A DNA stretch of 64,000 nt from Anaerophaga thermohalophila DSM 12881. Its GTDB lineage: Bacteria > Bacteroidota > Bacteroidia > Bacteroidales > Marinilabiliaceae. The notes under the pieces are model-generated. The model had not been told where the DNA came from, made no database searches, and saw nothing but the letters and a program-made list of their open reading frames with translations. Below, piece by piece: positions 9,188 to 16,832 of this stretch. Each line of letters starts with the position of its first letter. Positions within the stretch are counted from its first letter, which is position 1. The DNA lies in the NCBI RefSeq assembly GCF_000191885.1, contig NZ_AEWI01000005.1, forward strand, positions 62,001 to 126,000, written 5' to 3'. The position numbers were made by a program, and so were the translations under genes.

Positions 9188-9210
9188 TAAATTTTTTAGA
9201 GAACTTAAAT

Positions 9211-10284
9211 ATGTCCGTTCATCCATACATAACTGATTCAATTGAGCTTCTGAAAAGAATGATAGCTGTTCCTTCTTTTAGCCGCGAAGAGCAGGGAGTG
9301 GCCGCATTGCTTGAAGATTTTTTTAAAAGAAACGGGTTGGATTATTATCAGCGAAAAGGGAATAACCTGTGGATCAGGTCGAAATATTACTCCGAAAAAT
9401 CACCCACCATATTGCTGAATTCCCACATCGACACGGTTCAACCCTCTTCCGGCTGGACAAGTGATCCGTTTTCTCCCAAAGAAGAAGATGATAAGATAAC
9501 CGGGCTCGGAAGTAACGATGCAGGTGCATCCGTTGTTTCATTGCTTGCCGCTTTCAGGATGCTGGAGGAAAAGAAACATCCGTGTAATTTTATTTTTGCT
9601 GCAACTGCGGAGGAAGAAATATCCGGAGAGGAGGGTGTCGCTTCTATTCTTGACCAACTCGGACCTGTTGACCTCGGGGTTGTGGGTGAACCCACACGTA
9701 TGCAGATGGCTGTGGCTGAAAAAGGACTGATGGTGCTTGACGGAACGGTAAAAGGTAAAAGTGGTCATGCAGCCCGTGACGAAGGCATCAATGCGATTTA
9801 TGAAGCGATTCCTGTCATTGAATGGTTCAGGAATTATCAATTTCCCCTGCAATCAGAGTTTCTCGGGCCGGTGAAGATGACTGTTACCGGTATCGGGGCA
9901 GGCTCTCAACATAATGTAGTTCCGGATGTTTGCCTGTTCATGGTCGATATAAGAGTAAATGAGCACTATAAAAACGAGGAATTATTTCAACTTATCAGGC
10001 AACATGTCAACTGTGAATTAAAGGCTCGGTCTTTCAGACTAAACAGCTCTTCTGTCTCTGTAAATCACCCCTTTGTTAAGAGGGGCGAAGAGCTGGGGCT
10101 CGAAAAATTTGGCTCTCCTACTACTTCCGACCAGGCGCGTATGCCGTTTACTACGGTGAAAATTGGTCCGGGTGATTCTTCGCGTTCTCATACTTCCGAT
10201 GAATTCATCAGACCATCAGAAATTGTTGAAGGCGTGAAGATTTACCATCAATTACTCGATAATTTGCATATTCATTCAATTTAA
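9211..10284 (+). CDS. argE: M20-family deacylase, ArgE type
   Basis: A zinc-dependent M20 amidohydrolase of 357 residues that removes the acyl group in the arginine pathway, most likely from acylcitrulline in an ArgF' organism. Metal-site motifs are visible: LLNSHIDTV, LGSNDAG, the general-base pair in ATAEEEISG, VVGEPT and the C-terminal SHTSDEF. The dimerisation lid lies between about residues 175 and 290. Position between argB and argH fits ArgE. Substrate choice (acetyl or succinyl; citrulline or ornithine) is inferred from context. Confidence 0.87.
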   Translation: MSVHPYITDSIELLKRMIAVPSFSREEQGVAALLEDFFKRNGLDYYQRKGNNLWIRSKYYSEKSPTILLNSHIDTVQPSSGWTSDPFSPKEEDDKITGLGSNDAGASVVSLLAAFRMLEEKKHPCNFIFAATAEEEISGEEGVASILDQLGPVDLGVVGEPTRMQMAVAEKGLMVLDGTVKGKSGHAARDEGINAIYEAIPVIEWFRNYQFPLQSEFLGPVKMTVTGIGAGSQHNVVPDVCLFMVDIRVNEHYKNEELFQLIRQHVNCELKARSFRLNSSSVSVNHPFVKRGEELGLEKFGSPTTSDQARMPFTTVKIGPGDSSRSHTSDEFIRPSEIVEGVKIYHQLLDNLHIHSI

Positions 10285-10320
10285 AATGATTTTATATTCA
10301 TCTTTTTGAAGGCTGATTTG

Positions 10321-10484
10321 AATGAAACGGGCATGGCAAAGTTTGTTTTAATAGATTTTTAGATGTAAGATGGTAAGATGTAAGATAAAACGGGCTTGAC
10401 AAGGCATACCACAACAAGAATATGTATAAAGCCTTACATGAGGGTTCCAACCGACCTTAATAATTAAAATTTATACGGATGAAT
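10321..10484 (+). repeat. Dispersed repeat R3, copy F
   Basis: Runs from AATGAAACGGGCATGGCAAAG to TTTATACGGATGAAT. The same ends and the TAATAGATTTTTAGAT core recur at 43605 and 59600, with inverse copies at 26632, 33363, 41868 and 53801. It lies between argE and argH. Confidence 0.7.
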
Positions 10485-10691
10485 TTATTAGTGTTTTTAA
10501 AATAAATCGTTTATTTTTGTGATGATTTCAACAAAAAGGTTACAGATTGGGAGTAAACTGTAACGAGTTGTTTTTTGAATTTTCTGTGAATATTATTCAT
10601 TTATATCCGTAGTGTTTCCTGTTGGGAAGATGAGTATTTTCCCATCCGTGGAGAGAATTTTATACCTGTTTTTCCCCCGATAAACAAAATT

Positions 10692-10699
10692 TAGCTTTG
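10692..10699 (+). promoter_or_regulatory. Candidate -7 box upstream of argH
   Basis: TAGCTTTG fits the Bacteroidota TAnnTTTG consensus. The matching -33 region is weak (TGTT near 10667). If used, it gives about a 240-nt leader that includes the 36-codon ORF at 10798. Confidence 0.35.
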
Positions 10700-10797
10700 T
10701 TGTATAAGGTCTGCCAGAAAATGGTGGTTTTGCTGAGAGGGGATGTTGTTTCTTACTGGGAATAGAAATTTAATGGGTTGATACAGAAGTTAATACT

Positions 10798-10908
10798 ATG
10801 AAAAACTTATACAACAGAAGGCAAATCTACAAGTTGTGTTTAAAAGGGTTGTCGGGTAAATGCGGTATTACAAGGTTAAATCGAACATCTGAAATTCTGA
10901 AATTCTAA
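10798..10908 (+). CDS. Possible 36-residue leader ORF upstream of argH
   Basis: An ATG-initiated ORF of 36 codons ends 40 bp before the argH start. The product is basic, with four arginines (residues 7, 8, 26, 29) and five lysines, and has no signal peptide or membrane segment. I do not recognise it. An arginine-sensing leader is conceivable but no terminator hairpin follows, so it may be chance. Confidence 0.2.
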   Translation: MKNLYNRRQIYKLCLKGLSGKCGITRLNRTSEILKF

Positions 10909-10948
10909 CCCTCTGTTGAGATGTACTTGTTTAATAAAATTTGCAGCT

Positions 10949-12283
10949 ATGAAGCTATGGGATAAAGGTACCGGAACCGATAAGAAGATAGAATTATTTA
11001 CGATAGGAAAGGACAGGGAGCTGGATGTTTTTCTTGCCCCGTTTGATATTATAGGTACAATAGCTCATAGCATGATGCTGAAGAAAGTCGGATTGTTATC
11101 GGAAGATGATTTGAACGCCTTGTTGCCAGCACTAAAGGATTTATATAAAGAAGCGAAAGAAGGAAATTTTCGAATCGAAGAAGGAGTCGAGGATGTGCAT
11201 TCACAGGTAGAACTTGAATTGACACGCAAACTGGGAGATGTTGGTAAAAAGGTGCACAGTGGTCGGTCGCGAAATGACCAGGTGCTGCTCGATCTGAAGC
11301 TTTTTACGCGGCATAAAATTATGGAAATAGCCGGGTCGGTGCAGGAATTGTTTAAGACACTTCAAACCAAAAGTGACGAACATAAAAATGATCTTTTGCC
11401 CGGTTATACGCATTTACAGGTAGCAATGCCATCATCCTTCGGACTGTGGTTCGGGGCTTATGCCGAAAGTTTAACAGATGATATGCAATTGATGCTGGCG
11501 GCCTGGAAGATTGTGAACCAAAACCCGCTGGGAGCTGCCGCCGGATATGGAAATTCCTTTCCACTCGATCGGACCATGACAACCGGTTTACTGGGATTTG
11601 ACGATCTCAGCTATAACGTTGTATATGCTCAGATGGGGCGTGGAAAAATGGAACGTACCGTGGCGATGGCCATGTCATTGATTGCCGGCACTTTATCGCG
11701 GCTGGCGATGGATGCCTGCCTGTATATGAGCCAGAATTTCGGATTTATCAGGCTCCCTGATGATTTTACAACCGGTTCGAGCATCATGCCACATAAAAAG
11801 AATCCTGATGTTTTTGAATTGTTGCGGGCACGTTGCAACAAACTGACCGATATGCCTCAACAAATCGCATATATAACAGGTAATCTGCCTTCGGGCTATT
11901 TCAGGGATATGCAGATTATAAAGGAAATTTTTATTCCGGCTTTTGATGAATTGATCAGTTGCCTCGATATAATGACTCTTGCCCTGAAGCACATGGAAGT
12001 AGTCCGTAATATTATGAATAACGAGATGTACAAATATGCTTTCAGTGTAGAGGAAGTAAACCGGCGTGTTCTGAAAGGAGTTCCGTTTCGGGATGCATAT
12101 AAACAGGTAGGCCTGGAAATTGAAGCCGGTAAGTTCAGTCCCGACACCTCCCGGGTGGAGCATACCCACGAAGGTAGTATTGGTAATCTTTGTAATGACA
12201 AAATCAGAGAGAAGATGGATGCCGTGATGAATGGTTTTAGCTTCGGGAAGGTTGAGGCTGCTATTGAAAAATTAATTACTTAA
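10949..12283 (+). CDS. argH: Argininosuccinate lyase
   Basis: ArgH splits argininosuccinate into arginine and fumarate, ending the pathway. The 444-residue protein belongs to the fumarase/aspartase superfamily, shown by SGRSRNDQV, the TPGYTHLQ-like region (PGYTHLQVAMP) and the signature GSSIMPHKKNPDVFE. I place the start at the ATG at 10949 (MKLWDKG) because a frame extending back to a TTG at 10916 adds unconserved residues. The stop is immediately followed by a type R4 repeat. Confidence 0.94.
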   Translation: MKLWDKGTGTDKKIELFTIGKDRELDVFLAPFDIIGTIAHSMMLKKVGLLSEDDLNALLPALKDLYKEAKEGNFRIEEGVEDVHSQVELELTRKLGDVGKKVHSGRSRNDQVLLDLKLFTRHKIMEIAGSVQELFKTLQTKSDEHKNDLLPGYTHLQVAMPSSFGLWFGAYAESLTDDMQLMLAAWKIVNQNPLGAAAGYGNSFPLDRTMTTGLLGFDDLSYNVVYAQMGRGKMERTVAMAMSLIAGTLSRLAMDACLYMSQNFGFIRLPDDFTTGSSIMPHKKNPDVFELLRARCNKLTDMPQQIAYITGNLPSGYFRDMQIIKEIFIPAFDELISCLDIMTLALKHMEVVRNIMNNEMYKYAFSVEEVNRRVLKGVPFRDAYKQVGLEIEAGKFSPDTSRVEHTHEGSIGNLCNDKIREKMDAVMNGFSFGKVEAAIEKLIT

Positions 12284-12284
12284 T

Positions 12285-12409
12285 AATGTGTCTTTTCAGA
12301 AGGTGTCATTTGCAAGGCTTGCGAATTCCGAAAATAGGGAGTCCCGAAAAACCGGGATGTGTATTTTTGGTAAGCATAACAGAGTAAATGGCACTTTATG
12401 GACAGCACA
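12285..12409 (+). repeat. Dispersed repeat R4 copy before citrate synthase
   Basis: Contains ATGTGTCTTTTCAG, AAGGTGTCATTTGCAAGGC and AATGGCACTTTATGGACAG, matching the R4 copies at 28417 and 44933. It is open in the citrate synthase frame, which makes that ORF look 48 codons too long at its N-terminus. Confidence 0.7.
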
Positions 12410-12431
12410 AATTAACCAAAAAATATTGTGT

Positions 12432-13778
12432 ATGACCTTTTTGAAAGAATTAGCGAAATCAGCAGTTCAGTCGTGTGAGATTGACAAAGAGTTGTATGAG
12501 AAGTACGATGTAAAACGGGGATTGCGGAATGCAGATTTTTCCGGCGTTTTGGTAGGGCTGACCAACATTGGCGATGTGGTTGGCTATAAAAAAGATGAAC
12601 AGGGAAAAATCATCCCGGCCCATGGAGAACTGTACTACCGGGGAATTGAATTGAAGGACCTTTGCCGTGGTTTTCAGCAAGACGGACGGCATGGCTTTGA
12701 AGAGGCCGCTTATCTGTTACTCTCGGGGAAATTGCCCAATACTTCACAATTGAAGGAGTTTTCTGAAATGTTGACCCGGGAACGTGAACTTCCCGAGTTT
12801 TTCTCAAAAAATATGATTTTGTCGTTGCGCGGTCGCAGTGTAATGAATATGCTGGCCCGTTCGGTATTGGGGCTTTATACTGCCGACGATGAAGCCGAAA
12901 ATTATTCACCTGAAAATCTTCTTAAACAATCGATCAGTCTCATTGCCAAATTTCCTGTCATTGTGGCTTATGCCTACTATGGGATGCGTCACTCCTTTCA
13001 AAGGAAATCACTGATTATCCGTCATCCCCAACCCGAACTTAGCGCAGCCGAAAATTTCCTCTATATGCTCAAAGGGAATAAGTACACCAGTCTTGAGGCT
13101 GATTTGCTTGACCTGTCACTGGTGTTGCATGCGGAACATGGCGGCGGAAATAATTCATCGTTCACGACACGGGTAGTTAGTTCGGCCCAAACAGACACCT
13201 ATTCGGCTATTGCTGCAGCACTTGGTTCGCTAAAAGGGGAATTGCACGGCGGTGCCAACCTGAAAGTGATCAACATGATGAATAACATCAAGCAAAACGT
13301 CAAAAACTGGGAAGATGAGAATGAAGTGGCCGAATACCTCGAAAAAATTTTGAACAAGAAGGCCAATGACGGGACAGGTAAAATTTACGGCATAGGGCAC
13401 GCCATTTATACGCTCTCTGATCCCCGTGCCGTGTTGCTTAAAGAAAAGGCAGAGGAACTGGCCAAAGAGAAAGGACGTCTGGCTGAATTTAAACTTTATG
13501 CCCTGATTGAACGGATTGCCCCTGAAGTATTCTATAAGTTTAAAGGGTCTAATTCCAAAGTGGTTTGTGCCAATGTCGATTTTTACTCTGGGTTTGTTTA
13601 TCAGTGTCTTGATATTCCGGAAGAAATTTACACCCCTATTTTTGCTGTTGCCAGGATTGCCGGCTGGTGTGCACACCGCATAGAAGAAGTTACCTGTTCG
13701 AGCCGCCGGATTATTCGTCCCGCCTACAAAGCCGTTTATCCGCGACTGGAATATGTTCCGATTCAGAAAAGGAAATAA
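12432..13778 (+). CDS. Citrate synthase family protein
   Basis: Condenses acetyl-CoA (or propionyl-CoA) with oxaloacetate. The 448-residue protein has active-site blocks LHAEHGGGNNSSF, GELHGGAN, GIGHAIYTLSDPR and the catalytic aspartate in NVDFYSGFVY. The usual GHRVY is GHAIY, as in the larger citrate/2-methylcitrate synthases of anaerobes. I place the start at ATG 12432 (MTFLKELAKS). The upstream in-frame extension to GTG 12288 is encoded by a dispersed repeat and is not part of the protein. A terminator-like hairpin follows at 13821. Confidence 0.88.
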   Translation: MTFLKELAKSAVQSCEIDKELYEKYDVKRGLRNADFSGVLVGLTNIGDVVGYKKDEQGKIIPAHGELYYRGIELKDLCRGFQQDGRHGFEEAAYLLLSGKLPNTSQLKEFSEMLTRERELPEFFSKNMILSLRGRSVMNMLARSVLGLYTADDEAENYSPENLLKQSISLIAKFPVIVAYAYYGMRHSFQRKSLIIRHPQPELSAAENFLYMLKGNKYTSLEADLLDLSLVLHAEHGGGNNSSFTTRVVSSAQTDTYSAIAAALGSLKGELHGGANLKVINMMNNIKQNVKNWEDENEVAEYLEKILNKKANDGTGKIYGIGHAIYTLSDPRAVLLKEKAEELAKEKGRLAEFKLYALIERIAPEVFYKFKGSNSKVVCANVDFYSGFVYQCLDIPEEIYTPIFAVARIAGWCAHRIEEVTCSSRRIIRPAYKAVYPRLEYVPIQKRK

Positions 13779-13820
13779 AATGTTCTCCAATCCTTAAAGG
13801 ATCATGTTGTGAACTCTTTA

Positions 13821-13844
13821 CGGAAAGTGCTTCCGCTGTTTTTT
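13821..13844 (+). terminator. Probable terminator after citrate synthase
   Basis: Short stem CGGAA/TTCCG with loop AGTGC, followed by CTG and a run of six T. The stem is weak. Confidence 0.45.
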
Positions 13845-13952
13845 GAGGGCTCTGAGATATCATTAATGTATATTTATTCGGTTTGTAAGAATTAAACTTA
13901 ATAAATATTCAAAATTATTCTTTTCCGGCTGGTTTTTATGCAAACATTTTCC

Positions 13953-13960
13953 TATTTTTG
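13953..13960 (+). promoter_or_regulatory. Candidate carA -7 promoter box
   Basis: TATTTTTG matches the TAnnTTTG -7 consensus; the -33 region is poor. Transcription would begin near 13967, just before the hairpin at 13986. Confidence 0.4.
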
Positions 13961-13985
13961 CATCATGATAGTGTTCCACAATTAC

Positions 13986-14020
13986 ATGCATTTACCGGTT
14001 TTTCGGTAAATGCATTTTTT
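13986..14020 (+). terminator. Strong hairpin plus T-run in the carA leader
   Basis: A perfect 12-bp stem, ATGCATTTACCG and CGGTAAATGCAT, with loop GTTTTT is followed by a six-T run. It has the form of an intrinsic terminator but lies 37 bp upstream of the carA start and downstream of the candidate promoter. It could stop read-through from citrate synthase, or act as an attenuator of carA. Confidence 0.7.
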
Positions 14021-14057
14021 GCGGAAGGCGAGTGATAAATTTAAAGAAGATTTTAGT

Positions 14058-15146
14058 ATGCCTGATTTTAAGCCTATTAAGCTTGTGTTGGAGGACGGAA
14101 CGGTCTTTAAAGGGAAATCCTTCGGGTATCACAAATCTGTGGCCGGGGAAGTTGTTTTTAATACTGCAATGACCGGCTACCCGGAAAGTTTAACAGACCC
14201 TTCCTACGAAGGACAGATTTTGGTTTCTACCTATCCTCTGGTGGGAAATTACGGAGTGCCGAAAGATGATAAAGAAAACGGAATTCTTAAATATTATGAA
14301 TCCGACAGCATTCATGTTTCAGGATTTGTCATTTCCGACTATTCTTTTGATTATAGTCACTGGAATGCAAAGAGCTCGCTGGGAGACTGGCTGAAGCAGA
14401 ATGAAGTTCCGGGTATCTTTGGAATCGATACCAGGGCATTGACCAAAATATTGCGAGAAAAGGGAACAATGCTTGGGAAGATTGAAGTGGACGGGGAAGA
14501 AATTGATTTTTATGATCCGAATAAGGAAAATTTAGTATCTCGTGTCAGTATCAGGGAAAAAGTGACCTACGGGAATGGAAAGTATAAAATTGTATTAGTC
14601 GACACCGGGGGTAAATACAATATCATTCGCTGTCTTCTGAAGCGGGATACTACCGTTACTCTTGTTCCATGGGATTATGACTTCAACAACGATCAGTTTG
14701 ATGGTATAATGCTTGCCAACGGCCCAGGCGATCCCCAAATGTGTGATGTTACCATCAATCACATCAGCAAAGCATTAAACGGTAACAAGCCGATTTTTGG
14801 AATTTGCCTGGGGAATCAATTGCTTGGAACCGCAGCCGGTGGCTCAACTCATAAACTTAAATACGGCCACAGGGCACACAATCATCCCGTTATTAAAGTT
14901 GGCACCGGTACATGTTATATCACCAGTCAGAACCATGGGTACGTTCTGGATACCGACACTTTGAGCGATGAGTGGAAACCTTTGTTTGTCAATATTAACG
15001 ACAACACCAATGAGGGAATACGCCATAAATCCAAACCCTTTTTTTCTACCCAGTTTCATCCTGAGGCTTCGAGCGGACCTACCGATACAGAGTTTCTTTT
15101 CGATGATTTCGTTGATTTAATAAAGAAATCCAGGGGAGAGAAATAA
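14058..15146 (+). CDS. carA: Carbamoyl-phosphate synthase, small (glutaminase) subunit
   Basis: CarA hydrolyses glutamine and passes ammonia to CarB for carbamoyl phosphate, needed by the arginine and pyrimidine pathways. From ATG 14058 (MPDFKPIKLVLEDG) the protein has 362 residues: an N-terminal CPSase domain and a class-I glutamine amidotransferase domain with the nucleophile in FGICLGNQ and the His/Glu pair in FHPEASSG. An upstream in-frame start at 14010 lies inside the leader hairpin and is unlikely. carB does not follow, so the large subunit must be elsewhere. Confidence 0.92.
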   Translation: MPDFKPIKLVLEDGTVFKGKSFGYHKSVAGEVVFNTAMTGYPESLTDPSYEGQILVSTYPLVGNYGVPKDDKENGILKYYESDSIHVSGFVISDYSFDYSHWNAKSSLGDWLKQNEVPGIFGIDTRALTKILREKGTMLGKIEVDGEEIDFYDPNKENLVSRVSIREKVTYGNGKYKIVLVDTGGKYNIIRCLLKRDTTVTLVPWDYDFNNDQFDGIMLANGPGDPQMCDVTINHISKALNGNKPIFGICLGNQLLGTAAGGSTHKLKYGHRAHNHPVIKVGTGTCYITSQNHGYVLDTDTLSDEWKPLFVNINDNTNEGIRHKSKPFFSTQFHPEASSGPTDTEFLFDDFVDLIKKSRGEK

Positions 15147-15430
15147 GTAACCGACAGGCAGAAGAATGCGGCATGGCGAACAGGGCAAGAGGCAGAGCAT
15201 AAAGGTAGGAATGGTAGTTATCAGGCAAGTAGAAATATAGCCACGGCCCGGCGTCAGAATGGTAGTAGCACAGATGTCATTGGCTCCTTAAAACAAACTG
15301 CGGATTTGCGACAGAGATGAAAGAGGTTAATAGAACGGAGCCTGAAGGGCTTCCATATTATAGCATTGATGCACAAAATAAACATCCACGCCGAAGGCGT
15401 CATTTCGTAGAATTTTAACCAATGCACAAT
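15147..15430 (+). other. Intergenic region with imperfect repeat-like sequence
   Basis: The gap between carA and the convergent cyd operon has no credible ORF. The segment 15320-15425 contains short inverted sequences such as ACGCCGAAGGCGT and looks like a degenerate extragenic repeat. No mobile gene is present. Confidence 0.4.
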
Positions 15431-15463
15431 AAACAGGACTTTGATTACTGCAAAGCCCTGTTT
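15431..15463 (-). terminator. Hairpin at the end of the cyd operon
   Basis: On the minus strand, AAACAGGGCTTTG pairs with CAAAGTCCTGTTT around a short loop, with one mismatch. It begins 7 bp after the last small gene. The following sequence is only weakly T-rich, so termination efficiency is uncertain. Confidence 0.55.
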
Positions 15464-15470
15464 ATCATCG

Positions 15471-15614
15471 TTATTTCCCTGTTGCTTCTTCAGCTTCTGT
15501 TTTTTCTTTCCATTTTTTATCAAATATCTTTATGGCCATCATCGAAGCAAAATAGCCAATGGCTACAGTTGCCAACCACAAAAGATGCATCAGAACAGAT
15601 CCAAAATAACTCAT
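15471..15614 (-). CDS. Small CydX-like single-pass membrane protein
   Basis: A 47-residue protein starting MSYFGSVLMHLLWLATVAIG. It has one hydrophobic helix (about residues 5-25) and a charged C-terminus rich in Lys and Glu. It lies directly downstream of cydB in the same orientation, as the small CydX/CydS subunits of other cytochrome bd oxidases do. The longer reading frame back to 15698 is rejected because it would leave an unrelated basic segment before the helix. The subunit role is inferred from position and topology, not sequence identity. Confidence 0.6.
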   Translation of the reverse strand: MSYFGSVLMHLLWLATVAIGYFASMMAIKIFDKKWKEKTEAEEATGK

Positions 15615-15698
15615 ATCGTTAATGTTTTTTGTTTGTCTTCTTTTTCCTGAGATTTGTTTAAGGTTTAAGTTATCCAACCTGACACATAGACAAATCAT

Positions 15699-16832
15699 CT
15701 AATAAAAATGTGACTCTCCGGATGACAATTCCTCTTTACTGATTTTCTTTTTATTAATGGCCCGCCATGTAAACCAGATATAGGCGACCACTATTGGAAC
15801 CATCAGTGATACGTAGCTCATGACTGTCAGAGTGAAATGACTGGATGAGGCTTTCATAATTGTCAGTGAGCTTTGAGGATCAATGCTCGAAGGATAAAAG
15901 GCGGTGTTGTTGAATCCTGCGACAAGAAAAAGAGAAAACACGGCAAGAAATGTCCCCGGCCCGGTATACCATATACCAGCAGAGCTGTTACTGAACAGCG
16001 TGATGGCAATGCCGGTAATGACAAGGACTACAGCTGCCAGAAACAATATCAGTACCAGCGGCATTTCAATCAGGTTACGGAAGTATTTATGCGGTTCCAT
16101 GAAAATTTCTCCGTTATCGGGGTTTATAGCGTATCCGTCACGAAACATCAGCCAGGTTATGAATACAATAAAGAGTACCAGGAACGGTAAAGCGTTATAC
16201 CAAAGTTGCTTTTGAATATTATTTTCGATTTTTTCATCTTCTACTGTATTTTTAAAGTAGAGTAGGCCCAGTGTGCGGCCAAGAAAGAATAAGGCCAAAC
16301 CAAGAGTAAGGTTATGTACATTAAATAATAGCTCCAGCCCACGTAATGGTGACTCCCATCGGGTTTCGTTCAGATCGGTCAAAGTAAACGGTGAGCCGGT
16401 AAAAAAACTGGCCACCACCACACCCAAAAGAAAAGTCCCGATCAATCCGTTGATGAAGAGAAATGTTTCATAGGTACGTGCCCCGAAAACATTGCCCGGA
16501 CGGGATCGGAATTCATAAGAGACTGCCTGCAGAATAAAGGCAAACAAGAGCACCATCCAGGCCCAGTAAGCACCACCGAAGCTGGTGCTGTAAAAAAGGG
16601 GAAATGATGCAAAAAAAGCTCCTCCGAAGGTAACAAGTGTGGTAAAAGTAAATTCCCATTTACGGCCCAGGGCATTGATCAGCATGGTGCGTTCCTCTTT
16701 GGATTTGCCAACCTGGTAAATCAACGTTTGTCCACCCTGAACAAACATCAGGAATACCAAAGCTCCTCCAAGTACAGAAATAATGATCCACCAGTATTGC
16801 TGCAATGCAAAATGTGTTAATGATTCAAACAT
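15699..16832 (-). CDS. cydB: Cytochrome bd ubiquinol oxidase subunit II
   Basis: The second integral membrane subunit of the quinol:oxygen oxidoreductase, which reduces O2 at high affinity without pumping protons. The 377-residue protein has about eight or nine hydrophobic helices and the early motif FMFVQGGQTL. It overlaps cydA by 8 bp, indicating coupled translation. Confidence 0.93.
   Translation of the reverse strand: MFESLTHFALQQYWWIIISVLGGALVFLMFVQGGQTLIYQVGKSKEERTMLINALGRKWEFTFTTLVTFGGAFFASFPLFYSTSFGGAYWAWMVLLFAFILQAVSYEFRSRPGNVFGARTYETFLFINGLIGTFLLGVVVASFFTGSPFTLTDLNETRWESPLRGLELLFNVHNLTLGLALFFLGRTLGLLYFKNTVEDEKIENNIQKQLWYNALPFLVLFIVFITWLMFRDGYAINPDNGEIFMEPHKYFRNLIEMPLVLILFLAAVVLVITGIAITLFSNSSAGIWYTGPGTFLAVFSLFLVAGFNNTAFYPSSIDPQSSLTIMKASSSHFTLTVMSYVSLMVPIVVAYIWFTWRAINKKKISKEELSSGESHFY

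Larger units (their letters stand above)
10285..10797 (+). other. Non-coding region between argE and the argH leader ORF
   Basis: Holds a type R3 repeat (10321-10484) and then unique AT-rich sequence. Two Bacteroidota-like -7 boxes occur: TATTTTTG at 10512-10519 and TAGCTTTG at 10692-10699. Neither has a good -33 TTTG; TGTT near 10667 is the nearest match for the second. Either would give argH a long 5' leader. No protein-coding signal is seen. Confidence 0.5.

Noticed and set aside
10725-10750. CTGAGAGGGG resembling a TPP riboswitch core
   Set aside because: No further conserved TPP motifs or stems were found, and the downstream gene is argH.
10916-10948. TTG-initiated upstream start for argH
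   Set aside because: The added residues are not family-like and the ATG at 10949 begins the conserved MKLWDKG.
15441-15650. Plus-strand ORFs opposite the CydX-like gene
   Set aside because: They are low-complexity antisense frames; the minus-strand frame has the expected membrane helix and operon position.
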